From JAMCRM01 sp035561075 (GTDB lineage: Bacteria > Acidobacteriota > Terriglobia > Bryobacterales > Bryobacteraceae): 64,000 nucleotides of DNA. A program made the translations under genes and the position numbers. Below the pieces are notes generated by a model. That model had not been told where the DNA came from, did not search any database, and saw only the letters and a program-made list of their open reading frames with translations. The stretch's first letter is position 1; each line of letters starts with the position of its first letter. Shown here in pieces: positions 34,727-41,775 of the stretch. The stretch lies in the NCBI GenBank assembly GCA_035561075.1, contig DATMYF010000023.1, positions 18,208-82,207 of the forward strand, read 5' to 3'.

Positions 34727-35476
34727 ATGGAATCGCCGGCCATTGTGGTTACGGAGTTGCGCAAGGTCTACGGCAACAAAGCGGCTGTCGACGGGTTAAG
34801 CCTCACGGTCCCCCGAGGTTGTTTTTACGGCTTTCTGGGGCCTAACGGCGCTGGCAAATCTACCACCATTCGGATGCTCACGGGGCTGATTCCGCCCGAT
34901 TCCGGGTCGATCGAGATCCTCGGGATGCCCATGCCGGGCCAGGAAATCGAAATCAAGAAGCGGATCGGGCTGGTGCCGGACGAGTCTCTGCTGTTCGACC
35001 GGCTGACCGGCGCGGAGTTCCTGGAATTCGTCGGCCGCATGTACGGGCTCGCCCGAGCGGTGGCCGCGGAGCGCGCCCGTGCCCTTCTGGCGCTGTTCGA
35101 ACTGGACGAGAACCGGAAGCTGATCGGGGAGTATTCGAAAGGCATGCGCAAGCGAGCGGCCATGGCCGCGGCTCTCATCCACCATCCGGATCTGTTCCTC
35201 ATGGACGAGCCGTTCGAGGGCGTGGACGCCGTTGGCGCGCGACTGATGAAAGACATTCTGCTCGATCAGGTGCGGCGCGGCGCCACCATCTTCCTCACCT
35301 CGCATGTGCTGGAGGTTGTGGAGCGGCTCTGCGATCGCGTGGCCATCATCAACGAGGGCAAGATCGTAGTGGAAGGGTCCATGGCGGACCTGCGCAGCGG
35401 CACCGAAACCCTGGAGGATGTCTTCGTCCGGGTCGTAGGGGCCGAGCACGCCTATACCCCGCTGGACTGGCTATGA
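34727..35476 (+). CDS. ABC-2 type transporter ATP-binding protein
   Basis: A 249-residue ATPase. Walker A is GPNGAGKST, the signature loop is YSKGMRKR (the relaxed form typical of ABC-2 exporters), and Walker B is LFLMDEPF followed by the EGVDAVGARLM D-loop region and the switch His in TSHVLE. The stop overlaps the ATG of the permease gene (ATGA), so the pair is one exporter. TACCAT lies eight bases before the start codon, though an AGAGG is also present, so a leaderless mRNA is only possible here. Confidence 0.93.
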   Translation: MESPAIVVTELRKVYGNKAAVDGLSLTVPRGCFYGFLGPNGAGKSTTIRMLTGLIPPDSGSIEILGMPMPGQEIEIKKRIGLVPDESLLFDRLTGAEFLEFVGRMYGLARAVAAERARALLALFELDENRKLIGEYSKGMRKRAAMAAALIHHPDLFLMDEPFEGVDAVGARLMKDILLDQVRRGATIFLTSHVLEVVERLCDRVAIINEGKIVVEGSMADLRSGTETLEDVFVRVVGAEHAYTPLDWL

Positions 35477-37098
35477 TCCCAGCTATCCTGCGAGCGCAGT
35501 TCCTCAGCATGCGCGGCTTACGCCGCGGATCGAGCCGCCGCGGTGCGATTTTTTCGTTATTGATTGCCGCGGGGTGGTACGGCTTCTGGGCCATGGTGGG
35601 GTTTTCGGTTTACGGAGTCACGGCGGACCCGAGCATGCGGCCGCTGGTCGAGCAGTGGCTCTCCCCCTCCCTTCTTGTCGTTTTCCTGTATTGGCAACTG
35701 GCTCCCCTGCTGACAGCCAGTTTCGGAGCGTCACTCGACTTGCGCAAGCTGCTGGCCTACCCGGTACCGCGCGGTAAGCTGTTCACCGTAGAGGTGCTGC
35801 TGCGGGTCACCACGGCTTTTGAAATGCTGCTGGTGCTGGCCGGGGCGTTCACGGGGCTGTTGCTAAATCCCATCCATGGCGGATGGACGGTGCTGCCCGC
35901 ACTCGCGGCGACCCTGCTGCTGTTCGTGCTCTTCAACCTGCTGCTGGCGGCGGGGCTGCGCAGCCTGCTGGAGCGACTGCTGTCGCTCAAGCGCGTGCGT
36001 GAACTGATGGTTCTGTTGCTGGTGATGGCGTTGGCATCCCCAAGGCTCCTGGTCTCGGCCGGGGTACCCCTGCATCGATATCAGCAGTTCCTTTCACCGG
36101 CGGCGGGTTGGTTCTGGCCATGGACCGCGGCAGGCCGCGCCATGCTGGGACAGGATATCGCGGTCGGGTTCCTCGTTTTGGCGGCTTGGGCCGGCGGAGC
36201 ATGGCTGTTCGGCCGGCGGCAATTCGCCCGTAGCCTACGGTTCGACGCCCAGGCGGCGGCCGCCTCCTCCCTGCGGGAAGGCCGTCCCCGGGTGGGCGGC
36301 ATGGTGGAGCGGTTGTACCGCCTGCCGGGGTTGTTCCTGCCCGACCCGCTGGCCGCCATCGTGGAAAAGGAACTGCGTGCCCTCAGCCGCACGCCGCGGT
36401 TCCGCACCGTGTTCATCATGGGCTTCACATTCGGGCTGCTGGTCTGGCTGCCGCTGATCACCGGGCGTTCCGGGGTACGGCAGTCGGTCATGACAGAGCA
36501 CTTCCTGGTGGTGGTGAGCCTCTACGCCTTCTCAATGCTTGGACAGGTTTCTTACTGGAACGCTTTCGGCTTTGACCGGACCGCAGCGCAAGTCTGGTTT
36601 TCACTGCCGGTGCCCGTATCGCGGGCGCTGGCGGGAAAGAACCTGGCGGCCGCGCTATTTATCCTGCTGGAGGTTGCGGCCATAACAGCGGTGTGTCTGG
36701 CGCTGCGCGTGCCTATTCCGGCCGCGCGGATACTGGAGGCCTTCCTGGTGACGCCGGTCGCGGCGCTGTATATGCTGTCCGTGGGGAACCTGAGCTCCGT
36801 AAACTTTCCCCGCGCCATGGATCCGGATCGGGTCTCCCAGGGAGGCGGGGCCAATCGCTTCCAGGGACTCCTCTTCCTGGTATACCCGCTGGCGCTGCTC
36901 CCCATCCTGCTAGCTTACGCGGGACGCTATGTATTCGAAAGCGAATTGCTGTTCTACGCGATCATGGCATTCGCAGCGGCTCTGGGCGTGGCGGTCTACT
37001 GGATCGCCATGGAGTCCGCTGTAAAGACCGCATGGGTCCGGCGCGAGCAGATTATCGCGGAACTGTCGAAGACGGCGGGACCGGTGGTTACGGATTAG
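35473..37098 (+). CDS. ABC-2 type exporter permease
   Basis: A 541-residue integral membrane protein with about 12 hydrophobic segments, translationally coupled to the ATPase. LDLRKLLAYPVPRGKLFTVEVLLR and LAAIVEKELRALSRTPRFRTVFIMGF are typical of large ABC-2 exporter permeases. Substrate unknown. The last 84 bases, encoding the C-terminal tail up to the stop at 37096-37098, are repeated as a degraded copy at 38525-38606, after the inserted HSDR_N gene. The permease itself remains intact. Confidence 0.9.
   Translation: MIPAILRAQFLSMRGLRRGSSRRGAIFSLLIAAGWYGFWAMVGFSVYGVTADPSMRPLVEQWLSPSLLVVFLYWQLAPLLTASFGASLDLRKLLAYPVPRGKLFTVEVLLRVTTAFEMLLVLAGAFTGLLLNPIHGGWTVLPALAATLLLFVLFNLLLAAGLRSLLERLLSLKRVRELMVLLLVMALASPRLLVSAGVPLHRYQQFLSPAAGWFWPWTAAGRAMLGQDIAVGFLVLAAWAGGAWLFGRRQFARSLRFDAQAAAASSLREGRPRVGGMVERLYRLPGLFLPDPLAAIVEKELRALSRTPRFRTVFIMGFTFGLLVWLPLITGRSGVRQSVMTEHFLVVVSLYAFSMLGQVSYWNAFGFDRTAAQVWFSLPVPVSRALAGKNLAAALFILLEVAAITAVCLALRVPIPAARILEAFLVTPVAALYMLSVGNLSSVNFPRAMDPDRVSQGGGANRFQGLLFLVYPLALLPILLAYAGRYVFESELLFYAIMAFAAALGVAVYWIAMESAVKTAWVRREQIIAELSKTAGPVVTD
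37015..37098 (+). repeat. direct repeat, intact copy (permease 3' end)
   Basis: 84 bases from TCCGCTGTAAAG to the TAG stop of the permease. The second copy at 38525-38606 matches it at about nine positions in ten, with two single-base deletions (after GCAGA and after GGTGGT) and a few substitutions. The pair brackets the HSDR_N gene. Confidence 0.9.
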
Positions 37099-38524
37099 GC
37101 GCTCCGATTCGTCTGTAAGCTCTGCTGTAACTCCTGACTGTGATATTGTTACACTGACGAAGCAGCATACCTTCCGCGCACACGGAATGATGAGTGCACG
37201 TCCGCTGCCCTGTGTTCTGAGGACGCAACATGAGCCTGGAAAAGATCAAGACCACAACAGATCAAATCGTCAGCCGTCTTCCGCTCGTCCGTGGACGCGG
37301 AGAAGAGGCAACAAAGCAAGCTTTGATTCTGCCGATGTTGGACGCACTTGGCTATGACATCTGGAACCCCGCCGAAGTCTGTCCCGAGTACGAAGCCGAT
37401 TTCGCGATCAAGAAAGGTGGGCAGAAGGAAAAAGTAGACTTGGCTATTATCATCGACGGCCAGCCTCGGATCTACTTCGAGGTCAAGTCTGCTGATACCC
37501 TGCTCGATGGTCATCACGGGCAACTCGCGCGATACTTCAACGCGACCCAGTCCGTTTCGCTGGCCGTGCTGACCAATGGCATCGAGTACTGGTTCTACAC
37601 GGATACGGGCGACGTCAATGTGATGGACCAGACTCCCTTTTACGCGCTGAAGCTGGACGCGCTCGATCAGGCACTCGACATACTCGGGCGTTTTCACAAA
37701 TCCGTATTCTCACCCGAGGCAATCAGAGACTTCGCGACCGAGTTGAATTACACGGCAAAAATGGTTACCTTTCTCCGGGCCGAACTCGATCTTCGCGACC
37801 GGGACCCGAGTGAAAATCTAGTCCGTTGGATCTTAGCGGGGGAAAGGATGTACGACGGTCGCGTCACGGCGAATGTAGTCGAACGCTTCTGCCCGATAAC
37901 CAAGAGCGCACTGCAAATCGTACTCAGAGATATCGTGAGACGTTCAGTAGCGGCTCTCGATAAGGAGGTGGCTGCCCCCGCCCGCACACCGGAGTCGCAG
38001 TATGAAGCCGCGAGTGTTCCATCGGCCGATGATTGTGCCCAGGCGGAATCAGATCTGGACGTAGCACTCCAGGACCCTCAGCGAGCGCGGGTCATCACCA
38101 CTGAGCAAGAGCTTGCGTGTTTTGCCGTAATCAAGGAGCAGTTCGAGCATTCACCGTTGGCAAAGGCACTGATTTTTGACGCAACGGCCAAAAAGGACGT
38201 GCTCGCCCAAGTGGCATACAAAGACACAAGCGGGTATTTTGGAATTTACCTGAACAAGCCGTCGTGGTGGGCACTTCGCATCGTAATTGGGGCTCGTGTT
38301 CCATGGGTCGGCTTCAATGTGATGCCGGAAGTCGGTGCGCAACACCTACCCGCTGGTTATCGAAGGCTTGACGGTGGAAGTCTGGCTGAATTCCGGGTGG
38401 CGATCTCGGGGCCGGAAGATCTCCGCGGACTGAATCGCGTGATTCTAGCGGCATTTCAAAAGACTATCGATGACCGCCGCTCTGGGCGCGATCTCATGCA
38501 GGCCGCGACCGCGAATTGACCTGC
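37099..38524 (+). other. candidate acquired single-gene segment
   Basis: About 1.4 kb between the two direct repeats. It contains only the HSDR_N gene and its 131-base upstream region. Base composition looks visibly more A/T-rich than the flanking genes. No integrase, transposase or terminal inverted repeat was found, so how it entered is unknown. The repeat reconstitutes the permease end, as integration at a gene 3' end would. Confidence 0.65.
37230..38519 (+). CDS. type I restriction enzyme R-subunit N-terminal (HSDR_N) domain protein
   Basis: A 429-residue protein. The N-terminal about 150 residues match the HSDR_N PD-(D/E)xK nuclease fold: an N-terminal Glu pair (E25-E26), Asp70 in EKVDLAI, and Glu84-x-Lys86 in FEVKSA, all consistent with an intact nuclease site, then FNATQSVSLAVLTNGIEYWFYTD. 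The rest (about 260-429) has a mixed fold with FGIYLNKPSWWALRIVIGA that I do not recognise. There is no helicase motor and no hsdM or hsdS next door, so it is not a complete restriction system. It sits alone between direct repeats and is more A/T-rich than its neighbours, suggesting horizontal gain. Confidence 0.88.
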   Translation: MSLEKIKTTTDQIVSRLPLVRGRGEEATKQALILPMLDALGYDIWNPAEVCPEYEADFAIKKGGQKEKVDLAIIIDGQPRIYFEVKSADTLLDGHHGQLARYFNATQSVSLAVLTNGIEYWFYTDTGDVNVMDQTPFYALKLDALDQALDILGRFHKSVFSPEAIRDFATELNYTAKMVTFLRAELDLRDRDPSENLVRWILAGERMYDGRVTANVVERFCPITKSALQIVLRDIVRRSVAALDKEVAAPARTPESQYEAASVPSADDCAQAESDLDVALQDPQRARVITTEQELACFAVIKEQFEHSPLAKALIFDATAKKDVLAQVAYKDTSGYFGIYLNKPSWWALRIVIGARVPWVGFNVMPEVGAQHLPAGYRRLDGGSLAEFRVAISGPEDLRGLNRVILAAFQKTIDDRRSGRDLMQAATAN

Positions 38525-38606
38525 TCCGCCCTAAAGACCGCATGGGTCCGGCGCGAGCAGATATCGCGGAGCTATCGAAGACGGCGGGACCGGTGGTACG
38601 GATTAG
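38525..38606 (+). repeat. direct repeat, degraded copy of the permease 3' end
   Basis: An 82-base diverged copy of 37015-37098 lying five bases after the HSDR_N stop. Two single-base deletions destroy the reading frame, so this copy is not under coding selection, while the copy attached to the permease is intact. Confidence 0.9.
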
Positions 38607-38625
38607 CGGCGGCCCCGCCGAAGTA

Positions 38626-39456
38626 TCACTTCACCTTGGATGACAGCGCGGCTGCCAGCGCGAGAGGGTCCTGGCCTTCCGCCACGTTGGCCCATCCGCC
38701 CAGGTATTGGCCCTTGCGAAAGAAACACATGCGGCCCAGGTATTTCTCGCTCAACTGAAAAGCCTCGTCACCTACCTGCGCCGGATGGGTGTTGCCGAAG
38801 CGCGCGCGCAACTTCTCCATCACGGCGGCGGCGGCTTCGGGCGAGGTCTCCCTTACCAGAAATGCCTTGCCGTAATCGTACTGCCCCATGTAGCCGCGCT
38901 TGAGCAACCGTAGCCCCAGCACGCTTTCGGGCACCATCCGGAGGGACTGCTGCTTCTCCCGCGGGAACCAGGAGATCGCGTCCGGCAAGGTGGTGCGGCC
39001 TGAGATGCGCTTCTCCAAGGCCGTAGCGAAAGCCTTGAGTTCCGCCGTGTGATCGCCTTCCTGATTGGCCGCGACCTCCACGTAATAGCGATCCTTCACC
39101 ACCGTGGCGCGGCGCGGCTGGATCTGGGCCGCCATCCCGATGGATTCCACGGGCCGTTTGGGATCGCGGTTGGCAGTGAAGATGCCATACGCCGAATCGG
39201 CGTCCACCATCTCCGAGATATCCATCAGGAACTCCACCTCGCCCTTGGCGCAGGTGAGACCGTTCATCTTCCGGAAGCCGTAGATGAGGTACCCTTCGGC
39301 GTTCCCGTCCATGTACTCGAAGAGGTCGTCCGCAGTGTAGGCGCGCGCGGGGCCCTTCTGCTCCCAGCCGGGCACCACCTTGCAGTCGGGCACCGGCTGG
39401 GCAGGTGCGAGTGCGGCGGCGGCCAGAAGGGCCGCCGCTAGTGTCCCGTGGCTCAT
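38626..39456 (-). CDS. secreted DUF6599-like protein
   Basis: A 276-residue exported protein. ATG at 39456 gives a short signal peptide (HGTLAAALLAAAALAPAQP) and overlaps the stop of the aldo/keto reductase gene (ATGA), so the two are co-translated. DDLFEYMDGNAEGYLIYGFRKM is the recognisable family motif, and VEFLMDISEMVDADSAYGIFTANRDP and YMGQYDYGKAFLVRE follow. The family is unassigned but recurs beside ferredoxin-domain and oxidoreductase genes, so a role in periplasmic redox is a guess. The long frame upstream is antiphase read-through of the reductase gene. Confidence 0.82.
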   Translation of the reverse strand: MSHGTLAAALLAAAALAPAQPVPDCKVVPGWEQKGPARAYTADDLFEYMDGNAEGYLIYGFRKMNGLTCAKGEVEFLMDISEMVDADSAYGIFTANRDPKRPVESIGMAAQIQPRRATVVKDRYYVEVAANQEGDHTAELKAFATALEKRISGRTTLPDAISWFPREKQQSLRMVPESVLGLRLLKRGYMGQYDYGKAFLVRETSPEAAAAVMEKLRARFGNTHPAQVGDEAFQLSEKYLGRMCFFRKGQYLGGWANVAEGQDPLALAAALSSKVK

Positions 39457-40625
39457 GCGAACATTTCCTGCGCCCGCGCCAGGCGCTGCGCCACCATCAC
39501 GCCGTTGCGGCACTCGACCGCGCACGTCGAGCAATCGGCGCAACGCACATCGGCCACTTCCTTCGGCAGTTCCAGATACCGCTCGCGCGCCAGCGGGAAC
39601 TGGCCGTAGCCATCGGCGTAGGTGAGGATCCGGAGCACGTCGGCCACCGGCACACCCTTGGGGCACGCGCCGCTGCAGCCGCCGCACATCCGGCAATACA
39701 TCGGCCCGATGTACTGGAGGTGCTGAGCCAGCGTCTGATTGTCCTTTTCGCCGAAGGGCGACACCATCGCCTTGAAGTTCTCCTCGAGCTGGTCCATGTC
39801 GGTCATGCTCGGGATGGTGGTGTGGACATTGGGATTGTTCACCACCCACTTCAGGGCCGACACCATGGCGCCCTCCCGCTTTAGGGTCGTCTGGAGCTTA
39901 TCGCCCGGTTTCAGGCGCCGGAAACCGCCGGCCATTACCTTCATCGCCACCACGCCTTTTCCAGCCTTGGAGGCCGCAGTGATGGCGTCGGTCACCTTCT
40001 GGTCCATTGAGAAGTTGTAGCCCACCAGCACGACGTCGAGCTTGGGGTTGTCGATCACCGCCTGGATGACCTCCGGCTGGCCGCTGTGCGTGCTCACCCC
40101 GGCGAAACGGATCTTGCCGGCCTTCTTAGCCTCCTGCTGCGCCTCGATCAGTTCGCTGGTAATCTCGTCGGGCTTGCCCTTGGCATGCAGGTACCAGATA
40201 TCCACCCAATCCGTGCCGAGCTGCTTGAGGCTCTCATCGAGATCGGCCAAGGCGGCCTGTTTGTTCGCGCCGTGGCTCTTAGTGGAGAGCACCAGTTTCT
40301 TGCGCTTGGCCTTGATCGCCGCCCCCACCATGCGCTCGTTCTGCCCGCTCTGATAGCCGCGTGCGGTATCGAAATAGTTAATGCCCATGTCCGCCGCGCG
40401 TTCGATGACGCTGGCGTCGGAGGTGATCATGCACCCGAACCCGACGGTGGTGACCTTGAGGCCGGTTTTGCCCAGGGTGCGGTAGCGCAAACCGCCATCC
40501 TGTGGCGCCAGATTCGATGCCGCCGCCGGAGCGGGCGCCGGGCCGGGCGTAGAAACGCGCGATGCGGATGCCGCGACCGGCAAGGTGAGACCTGCTGCCA
40601 GAAAGTTGCGCCGTGACGAGTTCAT
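39453..40625 (-). CDS. Tat-exported aldo/keto reductase with two C-terminal 4Fe-4S motifs
   Basis: A 390-residue fusion. Residues 1-40 form a Tat signal (SSRRNFLAAG). Residues 45-300 are an aldo/keto reductase barrel with the catalytic tetrad Asp86, Tyr91, Lys116 and His147. The C-terminal tail holds two four-Cys motifs, C311/C314/C317/C321 and C362/C365/C368/C372, each shaped for a 4Fe-4S cluster. Electron transfer between the clusters and a carbonyl substrate in the periplasm is implied, but partner and substrate are unknown. GGAGG precedes the ATG. It is divergent from the DUF362 gene. Confidence 0.92.
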   Translation of the reverse strand: MNSSRRNFLAAGLTLPVAASASRVSTPGPAPAPAAASNLAPQDGGLRYRTLGKTGLKVTTVGFGCMITSDASVIERAADMGINYFDTARGYQSGQNERMVGAAIKAKRKKLVLSTKSHGANKQAALADLDESLKQLGTDWVDIWYLHAKGKPDEITSELIEAQQEAKKAGKIRFAGVSTHSGQPEVIQAVIDNPKLDVVLVGYNFSMDQKVTDAITAASKAGKGVVAMKVMAGGFRRLKPGDKLQTTLKREGAMVSALKWVVNNPNVHTTIPSMTDMDQLEENFKAMVSPFGEKDNQTLAQHLQYIGPMYCRMCGGCSGACPKGVPVADVLRILTYADGYGQFPLARERYLELPKEVADVRCADCSTCAVECRNGVMVAQRLARAQEMFA

Positions 40626-40643
40626 TTTAGGGATGCCTCCAGT

Positions 40644-40649
40644 TATAAT
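40644..40649 (+). promoter_or_regulatory. -10 box upstream of the DUF362 gene
   Basis: A perfect TATAAT, 39 bases before the ATG at 40689; GGGGGAG near 40675-40681 is the Shine-Dalgarno, so this mRNA has a normal leader. The -35 region would overlap the start of the divergent reductase gene. Confidence 0.45.
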
Positions 40650-40688
40650 CGGCTTCTATTGTCCCATTCTAATGGGGGGAGTGCCGCC

Positions 40689-41738
40689 ATGCAAACGAGA
40701 GTTTCCCGCCGTTTCCTCTTTCAGATGGCAGTTTCCGCAGGAGCTTTGAAGCTGGTCAGGGCGCAGGACATGGTGAACAACCAGCGCGCCGCCGTATCGC
40801 TGGTGAAGGGCGAAAACCGTCGCAAGAACGCCTTCGACGCGCTCATGGCAGTGGACGACCAGATCCAGCCCGCGCTGAAACGCAAGAAGTACGTGGTCAT
40901 CAAACCCAATAATGTTTCAACTGTTAACCAGCTAGCCTCCACCCATGCCGACGCCATGCATGGGATTCTGGACTACCTCGATCGCGTACGGTTCAAAGGC
41001 CCGGTGGTGATTGCGGAATCCTCGGCCGGCGAGACCATGGCGGGGTACGAGAGCTTCCACTACGACCGGTTGGCGGCCGAGCGACGCTCCCAGAAGGTCA
41101 CCCTGGTGGACCTCAACACCGAGGCAAAGTACAAGGTGATCCATCTGCTGGACTTCGACCTGCACCCCATCCCTGTACGCCTGGCCGCTCGCCTGATGGA
41201 CCCGGACGCTTTCGTGATCTGCTCCGCTATCTTGAAAAGCCATAATGCCGTGGTGGCCACGCTTTCCGTCAAGAATATGGCCCTTGGCGCCCCGCTGCAC
41301 CAGGCGCCCAAGGAAACCCCGCGGTGGAACGATAAGCGCAAATATCACCACGGCGTACGCCAGACCCACTACAGCATGTTCCTCACGGCGCAGGCGCTGA
41401 AGCCGTTCTGGGGAGCCACCCTGATCGACGGTTACGAGGGTATGGAGGGCAACGGACCGGGTTCGGGCACACCGGTGCCGCACCGCATCGCCATCGCCTC
41501 CACCGATTACATAGCCGCCGATCGCGTGGGCGTCGAGTGCATGGGGATCAACCCCGAGTGGATGGGGTACCTCCAGTTCTGCTCCATGTTCGGCGTGGGG
41601 CAGTACGATGCGGCAAAGATCGACGTGCGCGGCGAGAAGATTGCCGCCGTCCAGAGGAAGTACCTGCTTCAAAAGGACATCGAGCGCCAGTTGCAGTGGA
41701 TGGGGCCCATCCAGGATCTGCCGCCGAAGCTGGGCTGA
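40689..41738 (+). CDS. DUF362 domain protein with Tat-like signal
   Basis: A 349-residue protein. ATG at 40689 is preferred over an upstream ATG (40659) because of a strong GGGGGAG. The N-terminus VSRRFLFQMAVSAGALKLVRAQ is Tat-like. KKYVVIKPNNVSTVNQLASTHADAM and VICSAILKSHNAVVATLSVKNMALGAP are the DUF362 core. Relatives are often fused to, or found next to, 4Fe-4S ferredoxin domains; here the ferredoxin-tailed reductase is divergent and adjacent, suggesting a functional pair. No Cys cluster is present in this protein itself. Confidence 0.88.
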   Translation: MQTRVSRRFLFQMAVSAGALKLVRAQDMVNNQRAAVSLVKGENRRKNAFDALMAVDDQIQPALKRKKYVVIKPNNVSTVNQLASTHADAMHGILDYLDRVRFKGPVVIAESSAGETMAGYESFHYDRLAAERRSQKVTLVDLNTEAKYKVIHLLDFDLHPIPVRLAARLMDPDAFVICSAILKSHNAVVATLSVKNMALGAPLHQAPKETPRWNDKRKYHHGVRQTHYSMFLTAQALKPFWGATLIDGYEGMEGNGPGSGTPVPHRIAIASTDYIAADRVGVECMGINPEWMGYLQFCSMFGVGQYDAAKIDVRGEKIAAVQRKYLLQKDIERQLQWMGPIQDLPPKLG

Positions 41739-41761
41739 GGCTCTCGCCCGGAGCGCTCTGC

Positions 41762-41767
41762 TATTCT
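41762..41767 (+). promoter_or_regulatory. extended -10 box for a leaderless YfhO-like transcript
   Basis: TGCTATTCT contains TATTCT with a TG one base upstream (extended -10). It ends eight bases before the ATG at 41776 and there is no Shine-Dalgarno. Confidence 0.4.
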
Positions 41768-41775
41768 CGGAAGTC

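Noticed and set aside
37230..38519. A complete type I restriction-modification system.
   Set aside because: No methylase, specificity subunit or helicase motor is present on either side.
37015..38606. The repeat pair as a transposon target-site duplication.
   Set aside because: 84 bases is too long for known transposons, there are no inverted ends and no transposase; kept only as an unexplained insertion.
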